Source of the DNA: Pseudomonas piscis
Lineage (GTDB): Bacteria > Pseudomonadota > Gammaproteobacteria > Pseudomonadales > Pseudomonadaceae
Direction: 5' to 3'
NCBI RefSeq assembly: GCF_009380155.1
Contig: NZ_WHUV01000002.1
Span: forward strand, 1,240,001-1,304,000
DNA length: 64,000 nt
Shown here piece after piece: positions 9,916 through 20,379 of this stretch (within the stretch, counting starts at the first letter, position 1; the number at the start of each line of letters is the position of its first letter). A program made the position numbers and the translations under genes. Below the pieces are notes generated by a model. It worked only from the letters and a program-made list of their open reading frames with translations. It searched no databases and was not told where the DNA came from.

Positions 9916-11567
9916 GAAGAAGGGGCACCACTGGGTTGGACGGGGGGCTGGGGCGCGACGGGCTTGGTGGTGCTCATCAGCCACAGGCTGCGGATGAAGA
10001 TCCAGATCATGGTCAGCACGGCGATCACCGCGATCAGCATGAATACATCGTTGTAGGCCATCACGTTGGCTTCGCGGGTGGCCGCCGAAGCCAGGCTGCG
10101 CATGCCTTGCAGGGTGCGCAGGTCAGGATCGGCGATGACCTTGCCATAGGCCGCCCCGCCGCTCTGCACCCGGGCCAGGACCTGGGGGTCGAGCAAGGTC
10201 AGCTGCTCGACGATGAAGCTGGAATGGTATTTCTCGCGCACGATCTGGAAGGTCCCCAGCAGGGCCGAGCCGATCAGCCCGCCGAGGTTCTGGCAGATGC
10301 CGAACAGCACCGAGAAGCTCACCAGGTTGCGCGGGTTGGTCAGCACGTTGCGGGTGCCCAGGACCATGGTCGGGCCGAGGAAGAAGGTGCCGCCGAAAGC
10401 CAGCAGGAACTGGCTGATGTACATGTTGGCCGGGCGCGTGAGGTTGCTGGAGAAGCTGTCCATCACCGAGCCTGTCGCCATCAGCGCCAGGGAAATGACC
10501 AGGGGCATGAACAGGTGCGCCGGGTTGATGGTCAAGGCGCTGGTGGCCAGCCCCGCGATGCTGCCCAGCAGCATCACCCCGTAAAGCAGGCGCATCTGTT
10601 CGCTGCTCATGTTCAGCGCCTGGAGGAAACCCACCGCGCCGGTGGACTGCTCCGACAGCACCATGCGGATCAGGATCACCGCCAGGGCCAGGCGGATCAT
10701 CGCCCCGCTGCCCAGCCAGCGGGTCATCAGCATCGGGTTGCGACGGTTATGTTCGATGCACAGGCCAGCGAAGATCAGCAGGATCGAGGCGGCGCTGGCG
10801 TAGCCGATCCACGGTGCCTCCAGCCACCAGTCGATGCGCCCCAGGGACAGCACTGCGCACAGCAGCGCCACGCCGGTGGCGAGCAAGGCGAAGGTCAGGA
10901 AGTCGAGTTTCTCGAAGGTGCGAAAGCGATCGCCGGGCGGCAGCTTGAGCATGAACACGCAGCCCAGGGAGGTCAGCGCCAGGCCCAGTTCGAACAGGTA
11001 CAGGCCACGCCACTCGGCGATCTGCAGCAGGTCTTCGGAGAACAGCCGCGCCAGGGGCAAGGCCAGCTGCGAGGTACCCAGCCCCAGCACCAGGGCCTTG
11101 AGCCGCCACTTGGCCGGGAAGGCCTGGACCATGTAGTACAGGCCCAGGGAGCTCAAGGCCGCGCCCACCATGCCGTGGGCCGCGCGCACGGCGATGGCCG
11201 AACTCAGGTCGTTGACGAACAGGTGGCCGAAGGTCACCAGTGCATAGAGCACCAGGAACACTTCGGTGAAGGCCCGCAGGCCGAACTGCTGGCGGAACTT
11301 CACCAGCAGCAGGTTCATCGACACGTTGGTCATGACATAGGCGGCCGGCAGCCAGGCCATTTCCGCGCTGGTGGCACCCAGGGCGCCCTGCAGGTAAGGC
11401 AGGTTGGCGATCACCAGGGAGTTGCCCAAGCCGCCGGTGATGGCCACCAGAAGGCCCACCAGCGCATAGGCCAGGCGCTTGTGGGTGGGGTGCAGCGGTG
11501 TCGAGGGCGAGCCGGGCAAGCTGGGCTTTTCATGGGGCTGCCAGTTGCGCGGGGCGTAGTGATCCAT
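9912..11567 (-). CDS. DHA2/EmrB-type MFS efflux transporter
   Basis: A 551-residue, 14-helix transporter of the drug:H+ antiporter family. A cytoplasmic N-terminus (MDHYAPRNWQPHEKPS) is followed by the first helix, YALVGLLVAITGGLGNSLVIANLPYLQ. Compared with canonical EmrB the conserved A/C motifs are loose, so substrates cannot be guessed. It is translationally coupled (ATGA) to the adaptor downstream, forming a tripartite-type pump without its own outer-membrane component. No regulator gene is adjacent. Confidence 0.87.
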   Translation of the reverse strand: MDHYAPRNWQPHEKPSLPGSPSTPLHPTHKRLAYALVGLLVAITGGLGNSLVIANLPYLQGALGATSAEMAWLPAAYVMTNVSMNLLLVKFRQQFGLRAFTEVFLVLYALVTFGHLFVNDLSSAIAVRAAHGMVGAALSSLGLYYMVQAFPAKWRLKALVLGLGTSQLALPLARLFSEDLLQIAEWRGLYLFELGLALTSLGCVFMLKLPPGDRFRTFEKLDFLTFALLATGVALLCAVLSLGRIDWWLEAPWIGYASAASILLIFAGLCIEHNRRNPMLMTRWLGSGAMIRLALAVILIRMVLSEQSTGAVGFLQALNMSSEQMRLLYGVMLLGSIAGLATSALTINPAHLFMPLVISLALMATGSVMDSFSSNLTRPANMYISQFLLAFGGTFFLGPTMVLGTRNVLTNPRNLVSFSVLFGICQNLGGLIGSALLGTFQIVREKYHSSFIVEQLTLLDPQVLARVQSGGAAYGKVIADPDLRTLQGMRSLASAATREANVMAYNDVFMLIAVIAVLTMIWIFIRSLWLMSTTKPVAPQPPVQPSGAPSS

Positions 11568-11804
11568 GCAGTGACCTTAGTGTTGTTCTAGTCCGTACCG
11601 GGAAGGTCGACGCGGGTCGTGTGACCGCCAGCCTGCCATAAACCCCCGGACCCAGGCACACCTGGAGTACGTTGGGTGAATTTTATTGCAAGACGCTGGC
11701 GTCGCCGGAGTTTTTTCGAAATCCTGCAACAGGTGGCGGCGCGTGCCGCTACCCGGTCGATCCTGGCCTGGTGGCATATCTTGTCCTGTCCCTGTGGAGC
11801 ATGA

Positions 11805-12599
11805 ATGGCGCTTAATTTCGTGAAGATGCATGCCAATGGCGACGATTTCGTGGTGATCGACGCCCGCGGTCGCGGCCAGCCGATCACCGCCGAACGCGCC
11901 AGGGCCTTGGGCGACCGGCAACGTGGCATAGGTTTCAATCAACTGGTGGTGCTGGGCGATTGTCGCGAGAGCGCGGCGCAACTGACCTTCTTCAATGCCG
12001 ATGGTTCCAGCCTCGATGCCTGTGGCAGTGCCACCCGGGGTGCCGCCGAGCTGTTGCTGCGCGAAAGCGGCGCCAGCTCGCTGCGCCTGAAGACCGCCCG
12101 CGGCATTCAAGAGTGCCAGCGCCTGGCCGACTACAGCGTGTCGGTGGAGATGGGCGTTCCCGGGCTCGCCTGGCAGGACATTCCCCTGGCCCGGGAGCTG
12201 GACAGCCTGCGCCTGCCGCTGCCGGGGGAACCGGCGGCGTGCAGCATGGGCAATCCGCATTGCAGTTTTTTCGTCGACGACCTGCAGCAGCTGGACATCG
12301 CCAGCCTTGGACCGGCGATCGAGACCCATCCGCTGTTCGTGCACCAGACCAACGTGCATTTCATCCAGGTTATCGACCGCCAGACCATTCGCCTGCGGAT
12401 CTGGGAACGCCACGGCGGCATTCCCCTGGGGTCCGGTTCCTGCTCCTGCGGCGCAGTGGTCAATGGCATCCGCCGGGGCCTGCTGGACAACCAGGTGACG
12501 GTGCTGTGCGACGGCGGACCGGTGAGCGTGAGCTGGGACGGCCAGGGCAAGGTGCGCCTGGCCGGTAGCGTGACCCGGGTGTTCAGCGGCTGGCTGTAG
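11805..12599 (+). CDS. Divergent DapF-family (diaminopimelate epimerase-like) protein
   Basis: 264 residues with the overall DapF plan: KMHANGDDFVVID at the N-terminus, NADGSSLDACG with Cys73 in the middle, SMGNPHCSFFV, and ERHGGIPLGSGSCSCGAVV at the C-terminus. Several catalytic positions differ from true DapF. The second catalytic Cys (ACGTG) is Ser210, the substrate Asn of GNDF is Asp13, and CGNGxR is CGSATR. It is therefore unlikely to be the housekeeping lysine/peptidoglycan epimerase. It may act on another amino acid, or with one-base chemistry. Related divergent members (for example the histidine racemase CntK) feed secondary pathways, but no such pathway is adjacent here. Confidence 0.75.
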   Translation: MALNFVKMHANGDDFVVIDARGRGQPITAERARALGDRQRGIGFNQLVVLGDCRESAAQLTFFNADGSSLDACGSATRGAAELLLRESGASSLRLKTARGIQECQRLADYSVSVEMGVPGLAWQDIPLARELDSLRLPLPGEPAACSMGNPHCSFFVDDLQQLDIASLGPAIETHPLFVHQTNVHFIQVIDRQTIRLRIWERHGGIPLGSGSCSCGAVVNGIRRGLLDNQVTVLCDGGPVSVSWDGQGKVRLAGSVTRVFSGWL

Positions 12600-12633
12600 G
12601 GCCAGCCCTGCCCCGCTCCGGGCCTACAGCCAG
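12590..12633. terminator. Bidirectional terminator hairpin
   Basis: CTGGCTGTAGG at 12590-12600 pairs perfectly with CCTACAGCCAG at 12623-12633, an 11-bp stem with a 22-base GC-rich loop. The stem overlaps the stop codons of both convergent genes, so it probably ends transcription in both directions. Confidence 0.6.
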
Positions 12634-14108
12634 CCCAGCCATTTCCACCAGGTCATGGCGAACACCAGCATCAGCAGGTAGCCGACCAGCGTCACCACCA
12701 GCCCGACCTTGGCGAACTGGCGCGCGGTGAAGGTCTCGGTGCCCAGGCACACCATGTTCTGCGGGGCGTTGATCGGCAGGATGAAGCCGTAGCTGACCAC
12801 GAACCCCAGGAGCATGGTCATGCCCAGCCGGCTGAACTCGCCCGGCAGGGTCTGCAGCACCGCGATGAGGATCGGCAGCAAGGCCGAGGTCAGCGCCGTG
12901 GCGCTGGCGAACCCCAGGTGGATCAGGATCAGGAAGGCGCCGAGGATGGCGAAGACCGCCAGCGGGCCGACCTGGTCCAGCCCGGTGTGAGCCACCACCT
13001 GGGTGCCCAGCCATTGCCCGGCCTGGGTACTGAGCAGCGCCGAACCGAGGCTGATGCCGACCCCGAAGACGATCACCGTGCCCCAGGGAATGCGCGACTG
13101 CACATCCTTCCAGGTCATGATGCCGATCCGTGGCAGCAGCAGGAACACCAGCCCGGCGTAGGTGGTGGTCGTGGTGTCGAACGGGTGCAGCTTGCCTTCG
13201 GTGGACCAGGCCAGCAGCAACAGCAGCGACACCGCCAGCAGGCGCTTCTGCGGCCCGGTCATGGGGCCGATATCCGCCAGGGACCTGGCCACCGCCTCCT
13301 TGCCGCCGGGAATGCTGTCGCTCTCCGGGGGCAGCATCTTGAGCACCAGATACAACAGCACCAGGGACATGATCAGCGCCCAGGGCGCGCCGGCGATCAA
13401 CCAGTCGAGCCAGGCCACGCGCTGACCGAGCATCTTGTCCATGAAGCCCACGGTCAACAGGTTCTGCGCGGCGGCGGTCTGGATCCCGACGTTCCAGATA
13501 CTGGTGCCCTGGGCGACGACGATCATCAGCCCGGCAGCGATGTTCGAGCGCTTGTCGACGCCGAACGCGGCGATCACCCCCATCATGATCGGCACCACGC
13601 AGGCACTGCGGGCGGTGGCGCTGGGCACCAGCAGGCTGAGGAGGATGGTCACGGCGATGGCACCCAGGAGGATGCGCCGGGTACTGGTGCCGACCCGGGC
13701 CAGGGTCACCAGGGCGATGCGCCGGTCCAGGCCGGTGTGGGTCATGGCGGCAGCGATGAACAAGGCGCCGGCCACCAGGGCCAGGGCCGAGTTGGAAAAC
13801 CCGGTCAGGGCCAGGCTGATGGCCGCCGAGCTGCCATACAGTTGGCCGGGGTCGTTCAAGGTCGGCGCGGTGCCGATGAGGATCGCCATCAGGGCGGTGA
13901 TCATGATCGCGCTGGCCTCGTAGGACACCGCTTCGCTGATCCACACCACCACCGCGAATGCCAGGATCGCCAGCATCCGGTGCCCCGCCACGGGCAGGTC
14001 GGCGGGCAGCGGCAGGAACAACACGCCGATCATGGCCAGCACGGCGATCAGCAATCCAATCGGTAATGCGGCCTTGGCCGCGGGCGCCGTTGTCACAGGC
14101 GTAGTCAT
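12624..14108 (-). CDS. SLC13/DASS-family anion (dicarboxylate-type) permease
   Basis: 494 residues with at least eleven hydrophobic segments, including TARSACVVPIMMGVIAAFGV and FGVGISLGSALLSTQ. The signature MVCLGTETFTARQFAKVGLVV near the C-terminus is typical of the divalent anion:Na+ symporter superfamily. It likely imports a di- or tricarboxylate or sulfate; the substrate is undefined. I chose MTTPVTTAP at 14108 because GGAGAAGG lies just upstream. A longer frame to 14243 has a polar, Arg-rich extension unlike the family. Confidence 0.83.
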   Translation of the reverse strand: MTTPVTTAPAAKAALPIGLLIAVLAMIGVLFLPLPADLPVAGHRMLAILAFAVVVWISEAVSYEASAIMITALMAILIGTAPTLNDPGQLYGSSAAISLALTGFSNSALALVAGALFIAAAMTHTGLDRRIALVTLARVGTSTRRILLGAIAVTILLSLLVPSATARSACVVPIMMGVIAAFGVDKRSNIAAGLMIVVAQGTSIWNVGIQTAAAQNLLTVGFMDKMLGQRVAWLDWLIAGAPWALIMSLVLLYLVLKMLPPESDSIPGGKEAVARSLADIGPMTGPQKRLLAVSLLLLLAWSTEGKLHPFDTTTTTYAGLVFLLLPRIGIMTWKDVQSRIPWGTVIVFGVGISLGSALLSTQAGQWLGTQVVAHTGLDQVGPLAVFAILGAFLILIHLGFASATALTSALLPILIAVLQTLPGEFSRLGMTMLLGFVVSYGFILPINAPQNMVCLGTETFTARQFAKVGLVVTLVGYLLMLVFAMTWWKWLGWL

Positions 14109-14452
14109 GGGCCTTTTCCTTCTCCATTGGACAGGCGCCAAGCATGGCGCAAAAGCGCAAAAGGCGCGTTGATGGGAGTCAAACCAGGGGCCGTGCACCA
14201 CGCTTCGTGCAGCCACTGCCGTAGGCTGCACACGGTTCGGCACGAGCTGCGGCCCCCATGCGCGGTGTGCCTGCCAGGACCCATCGCCCGGTTTGCGGGG
14301 CGTTGGCGCGCTGGGTGAAACGGAGAATCGTTTACAGAAATATTTTTTAACATCTCTACAGATTTTTCATCATTTAGGAGTCAGAGTGATATCAGGGCGA
14401 CAAGGAGTCGACACAAACCTGGCTGTATCACTCCAACCTGCAAGGTGCCTCT
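14109..14452. other. Intergenic region upstream of the chemoreceptor
   Basis: 344 bases without a supported gene. The stretch 14335-14385 is A+T-rich and lies far upstream of the receptor start. It may hold the promoter, but no clear sigma-70 or sigma-28 (FliA) match was found by eye. Confidence 0.4.
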
Positions 14453-16075
14453 ATGGTGACAAGAAACTTGAAGCTGACTTCCAGGGCGCTGCTGAGCTTC
14501 GGCGCCATCTGCGTACTACTGATTGGCCTCGGGGGGCTGGCACTGTGGAAGATGGGACAGATTCACGACGCCGCGCTGGACTTGCAAACCAACTGGATGC
14601 CCAGCGTCCGCCAAGCCGCGAAAATCGAATCCGGCACCTTGCGCGTACGCCTGGAGGCCCTGCACTACGCCACTGAAGGAGACAGCCAGAAACCCGCTTC
14701 GCTGAACAAGCTGGGCACCTTGAAGACCACCCTGGCCGAGGCCATCAAGGACTATGAGCCGCTGGTGTCCGGCCCCGAGGAGAAGGCCGCCTACGAGCAG
14801 GTCAAGCGTGGCGCCCGGGACTATCTCGACAAACTGGCGGTGATGATCGACTCCACCCAGACCAATACCGCCCAGCAGACCGCCGACTACATCAACCAGA
14901 TCACGGTGCCTCTGGCCAACACCCTGCAAGCGTCCATCGAGGAGCTGATTCGCATCAACGAGAGCGGGGCCGAGCAATCCGCGGTCGTCGCCGGCGAGCA
15001 ATTCAGCGGCGGCCTGACCGTGACCTGGGTGATCATCATCCTGGCTATCGTCCTGACCATCCTGATCGCCACCCTGTTCACCCGCAGCATCACCCACCCG
15101 GTGCTGTCGCTGCTGGCCAGCACCCGCAAGATCGCCGAAGGCGACCTGCGTACCCAGGTGGAAGTCAGCGGGCGCGATGAGTTGACCGACCTGCAAGCGG
15201 CGACCCAGGCCATGCTCGACAGCCTCAAGTCGACCATCCGCCATATCAGCGATTCCTCGACCCAGCTGGCCTCGGCCGCCGAGGAAATGAGCGCCATCAC
15301 CCGCGAGTCCAACGCCGGCATCCAGCAACAGAGCATGGAGACCGACCAGGCCGCCACGGCGGTCAACCAGATGACCGCAGCAGTGGAGGAAGTGGCGCGC
15401 AACGCAGTATCCGCCTCGCAGTCCACCCAGGCCTCGGAGCACTCGGCGGGCCTGGGCAAGGAACGGGTCGAGCAGACCATCCATGCCATCGAGAAGCTCA
15501 CCGGCACCGTGGAGAACACCCGGGTGGAAATGGCCGGCCTGGCCCAGCAGGCCCAGGACATCACCAAGGTCCTGGACGTGATCCGCGCCATCGCCGAGCA
15601 GACCAACCTGCTGGCCCTGAACGCCGCCATCGAGGCCGCCCGCGCCGGCGAACAGGGCCGTGGGTTTGCCGTGGTGGCCGACGAGGTGCGGGCCCTGGCC
15701 CATCGCACCCAGCTGTCGACCCAGGAAATCGAGCAGATGATCCAGGGCATCCAGAACGGCTCGAGCAAGGCCATGCTGTCCATGCAGCAGAGCAGCGAGG
15801 ATGCCAACCAGACCCTGGCCATCGCCCACGAGGCCGGCAGCGCCATCGGCCATATCACCGAAGCCATCAGCGACATCAACGAACGCAACCTGATGATCGC
15901 CACTGCTTCGGAACAACAGGCCCAGGTGGCCCGCTCGGTGGACCAGAACCTGATGAGCATCCGCGACCTGGCGTTGCAGAGCTCGTCCGCCGCCAGCCAG
16001 ACCTCCCTGGCCAGCAGCGAACTGTCGTCCCTGGCGGTGGGTCTGAACAAGCTGGTGGCCCGCTTCGCCCTGTAG
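14453..16075 (+). CDS. Methyl-accepting chemotaxis protein
   Basis: A 540-residue chemoreceptor. A first membrane helix at about residues 12-32 is followed by a periplasmic four-helix-bundle ligand domain (about 33-190). The second helix is WVIIILAIVLTILIATLF, then a HAMP domain and a cytoplasmic signalling hairpin. The hairpin tip EQTNLLALNAAIEAARAGEQ is intact and would contact CheA/CheW. There is no C-terminal CheR pentapeptide. The ligand is unknown. No chemotaxis kinase genes are adjacent, as is usual for stand-alone receptors. Confidence 0.94.
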   Translation: MVTRNLKLTSRALLSFGAICVLLIGLGGLALWKMGQIHDAALDLQTNWMPSVRQAAKIESGTLRVRLEALHYATEGDSQKPASLNKLGTLKTTLAEAIKDYEPLVSGPEEKAAYEQVKRGARDYLDKLAVMIDSTQTNTAQQTADYINQITVPLANTLQASIEELIRINESGAEQSAVVAGEQFSGGLTVTWVIIILAIVLTILIATLFTRSITHPVLSLLASTRKIAEGDLRTQVEVSGRDELTDLQAATQAMLDSLKSTIRHISDSSTQLASAAEEMSAITRESNAGIQQQSMETDQAATAVNQMTAAVEEVARNAVSASQSTQASEHSAGLGKERVEQTIHAIEKLTGTVENTRVEMAGLAQQAQDITKVLDVIRAIAEQTNLLALNAAIEAARAGEQGRGFAVVADEVRALAHRTQLSTQEIEQMIQGIQNGSSKAMLSMQQSSEDANQTLAIAHEAGSAIGHITEAISDINERNLMIATASEQQAQVARSVDQNLMSIRDLALQSSSAASQTSLASSELSSLAVGLNKLVARFAL

Positions 16076-16186
16076 ATGCGCAACGAGGTGGGACAAGGCT
16101 TGTGTGGTTCGCAGTTCATCGCTCCGGCCGTTGCCGGACAATCGCCGGAGCGATGAGATTCAAGCGCCCTGAGGGGAGTACTGGTC

Positions 16187-17395
16187 ATGCTGAAACTGAT
16201 CTCGGTGCAACAACTGCGCTTGGGCATGTACATCCAGCGTTTCTCGGGTTCCTGGCTGGACCATTCGTTCTGGAAGGCCGGCTTTCTCCTGGACAACCAC
16301 GAAGACCTGCGGCGCTTGCAGCGCTCGAACCTGAACGGCCTGTGGATCGACCCCAGCAAAGGCCGCGACCTGCCCGAACCCCCTGCTCCGCCGGCGGCCA
16401 GCGCCGATGCGACGACCGCCACACCGGCCCCCGCAGTCCCGGCGCCACGGGCCAGCATGGGCGAGGAAATGCAGCGGGCGCTGAAGGTCTGCATCCACTC
16501 GCGCCAGGCGGTGATGGACATGTTCCAGGAAGTGCGGCTGGGCCAGGTGGTGGCGATGCAACAAGCCAGCGACCTGGTGGGCCAGATCACCGACTCGCTG
16601 CTGCGCCATCCCCATGCACTGATCAGCCTGGCGCGCTTGAAGAACGCCGACGACTACACCTACATGCATTCGGTGGCGGTCTGCGCGTTGATGCTGGCCA
16701 CCGCGCGCCAGCTGGGCCTGTCGGCGCCCCTCGTACAACTTGCCGGGGTCGCCGGGTTGCTGCACGACGTGGGCAAGCTGACCATCCCCGACGCCATCCT
16801 CAACAAACCGCAGAAACTCTCGGACAACGAGTTCGAGCAGGTCAAGCTGCACCCCGAGGCCGGGGGCGCAATCCTGCGCCAGAGCCCCGACGTGGATGCC
16901 CTGGTACTGGATGTGTGCCTGCACCACCATGAAAAGGCCGACGGCTCGGGTTACCCGCACCGCCTCAAGGGCGAGCAGATCAGCCTGTTCGCGCAGATGG
17001 GCGCGGTGTGCGATGTGTACGACGCGGTGACCTCCAACCGTCCCTACAACCGTGGCTGGGACCCGGCCGAGGCGATCCAGCGCATGTCCACCTGGACCGG
17101 CCACTTCGACCAGCGGGTGTTCCAGGCCTTCGTCAAGAGTGTCGGGATCTACCCGGTGGGTTCCCTGGTGCGGCTGGAGAGCGGGCGCCTGGCAGTGGTG
17201 CTGGAGCAGCACCCCGAGACCTTGCTGCTGCCCAAGGTCAAGGTGTTCTTCTCTACCCGCTCCAACCTGCCGCTGGAGCAGAGCGTGGTGGACCTGGCCC
17301 GGGTCCAGGGCCAGGAGCGCATCGTCGGCCGCGAAGCCCCGGGCAACTGGGACTTCAAGGAGCTCGACAGGTTGTGGCGGGAAGTGCCGGCCTGA
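16187..17395 (+). CDS. HD-GYP domain c-di-GMP phosphodiesterase
   Basis: 402 residues. An N-terminal DUF3391-like domain (about 1-130) ends in an Ala/Pro-rich linker with APAPPAAS-type composition. The HD-GYP domain shows MHSVAVCALM, LLHDVGKLTIPDAIL, HPEAGG and HHHEKADGSGYPHRLKGEQI. All metal ligands and the GYP tripeptide are present, so c-di-GMP hydrolysis is expected. The start follows GAGGGGAG. It lies 111 bases downstream of the chemoreceptor and may be read from the same transcript, tying c-di-GMP to motility. Confidence 0.92.
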   Translation: MLKLISVQQLRLGMYIQRFSGSWLDHSFWKAGFLLDNHEDLRRLQRSNLNGLWIDPSKGRDLPEPPAPPAASADATTATPAPAVPAPRASMGEEMQRALKVCIHSRQAVMDMFQEVRLGQVVAMQQASDLVGQITDSLLRHPHALISLARLKNADDYTYMHSVAVCALMLATARQLGLSAPLVQLAGVAGLLHDVGKLTIPDAILNKPQKLSDNEFEQVKLHPEAGGAILRQSPDVDALVLDVCLHHHEKADGSGYPHRLKGEQISLFAQMGAVCDVYDAVTSNRPYNRGWDPAEAIQRMSTWTGHFDQRVFQAFVKSVGIYPVGSLVRLESGRLAVVLEQHPETLLLPKVKVFFSTRSNLPLEQSVVDLARVQGQERIVGREAPGNWDFKELDRLWREVPA

Positions 17396-17398
17396 GCA

Positions 17399-17887
17399 TC
17401 AGGTACCCAGGGTCAGGCCATTGGCCGGCAGCGGCAGCGCGGTCTTGTAGCGCACCTGCTTGAGGGCGAAGCTGGAGCGGATGTTGGCCACCCCCGGCAC
17501 CTTGGTCAAGAAGTCCATCATGAAGCGCTCCAGGGCCTGGATGCTGGGCACCAGCACGCGGATCAGGTAGTCCGGGTCGCCGGCCATCAGGTAGCACTCC
17601 ATCACTTCCGGACGATCGGAAATGGCCTCTTCGAAATGCTGCAGGGCCTCTTCCACCTGTTTCTCCAGGCTGACGTGGATGAACACGTTGACATGCAGGC
17701 CCAGGAGATCGGCGTCCAGCAGGGTCACCTGCTCGCGGATCAGCCCCAGGTCCTCCATGGCCCGGACCCGATTGAAGCAGGGTGTTGGAGAAAGGTTCAC
17801 CGAGCGGGCCAGGTCGGCGTTGGTGATGCGAGCGTTCTCTTGCAGGCTGTTGAGAATGCCGATATCGGTACGGTCCAGTTTACGCAT
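17399..17887 (-). CDS. bkdR: Lrp/AsnC-family activator BkdR
   Basis: A 162-residue regulator with an N-terminal winged helix ([47 protein letters not shown]) and a C-terminal RAM effector domain. It is divergent from bkdA1, the arrangement known in P. putida, where BkdR binds L-branched-chain amino acids and activates the bkd operon. The start MRKLDRTD at 17887 matches the family; an extension to 17899 adds only four residues. Its leader carries an A-rich motif resembling a Crc/Hfq target (separate entry). Confidence 0.95.
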   Translation of the reverse strand: MRKLDRTDIGILNSLQENARITNADLARSVNLSPTPCFNRVRAMEDLGLIREQVTLLDADLLGLHVNVFIHVSLEKQVEEALQHFEEAISDRPEVMECYLMAGDPDYLIRVLVPSIQALERFMMDFLTKVPGVANIRSSFALKQVRYKTALPLPANGLTLGT

Positions 17888-19319
<1,432 letters not shown>

Positions 19320-19320
19320 G

Positions 19321-20379
19321 ATGAACGATCACAACAACAATATCCAGCTGGACACCGCCATGACCACCACCACCATGACCATGATCCAGGCCCTGCGCTC
19401 GGCCATGGATGTGATGCTCGAGCGTGACGACAACGTCGTGGTGTTCGGCCAGGACGTGGGCTACTTCGGCGGCGTGTTCCGCTGCACCGAGGGCCTGCAG
19501 GCCAAGTACGGCACCTCGCGGGTGTTCGACGCACCGATCTCGGAAAGCGGCATCATCGGCACCGCCGTCGGCATGGGCGCCTATGGCCTGCGGCCGGTGG
19601 CGGAAATCCAGTTCGCCGACTATGTCTACCCGGCCACCGACCAGATCATCTCCGAAGCCGCGCGCCTGCGTTATCGCTCCGCCGGCCAGTTCACCGCGCC
19701 ACTGACCATGCGCATGCCGTGTGGCGGCGGCATCTATGGCGGCCAGACCCACAGCCAGAGCATCGAGGCGGTGTTCACCCAGGTCTGCGGCCTGCGTACC
19801 GTGATGCCGTCCAACCCCTACGACGCCAAGGGCCTGCTGATCGCCTCCATCGAGAACGATGACCCGGTGATCTTCCTGGAGCCCAAGCGCCTGTACAACG
19901 GCCCGTTCGACGGCCACCACGACCGCCCTGTGACCCCTTGGTCCAAGCACCCTTCGGCCCAGGTTCCGGACGGCTACTACAAGGTCCCGCTGGACGTGGC
20001 AGCCATCGCCCGCCCGGGCAAGGACGTCACCGTGCTGACCTACGGCACCACGGTCTATGTCTCGCAAGTGGCGGCCGAGGAAACCGGCATCGACGCCGAG
20101 GTCATCGACCTGCGCAGCCTGTGGCCGCTGGACCTGGACACCATCGTCAAGTCGGTGCAGAAGACCGGCCGTTGCGTGGTGGTGCACGAGGCCACCCGCA
20201 CCTGCGGTTTCGGCGCCGAACTGGTGTCGCTGGTGCAAGAGCATTGCTTCCATCACCTGGAGGCCCCGATCGAGCGCGTCACTGGTTGGGATACGCCGTA
20301 TCCCCACGCGCAGGAGTGGGCATATTTCCCAGGGCCGTCCCGAGTGGGCGCGGCGCTGCAACGGGTCATGGAGGTCTGA
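19321..20379 (+). CDS. bkdA2: Branched-chain 2-oxo acid dehydrogenase E1 beta subunit
   Basis: A transketolase-type beta subunit, up to 352 residues, starting one base after bkdA1 ends. Recognisable parts are NVVVFGQDVGYFGGVFR, FADYVYPATDQIISEAARLRYRS and the C-terminal PHAQEWAYFPGPSRVG. The first ATG (19321) has GGGGG upstream inside bkdA1. A second ATG at 19360 (MTTTTMTMIQALRS) corresponds to the start of the P. putida protein and cannot be excluded. Confidence 0.96.
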   Translation: MNDHNNNIQLDTAMTTTTMTMIQALRSAMDVMLERDDNVVVFGQDVGYFGGVFRCTEGLQAKYGTSRVFDAPISESGIIGTAVGMGAYGLRPVAEIQFADYVYPATDQIISEAARLRYRSAGQFTAPLTMRMPCGGGIYGGQTHSQSIEAVFTQVCGLRTVMPSNPYDAKGLLIASIENDDPVIFLEPKRLYNGPFDGHHDRPVTPWSKHPSAQVPDGYYKVPLDVAAIARPGKDVTVLTYGTTVYVSQVAAEETGIDAEVIDLRSLWPLDLDTIVKSVQKTGRCVVVHEATRTCGFGAELVSLVQEHCFHHLEAPIERVTGWDTPYPHAQEWAYFPGPSRVGAALQRVMEV

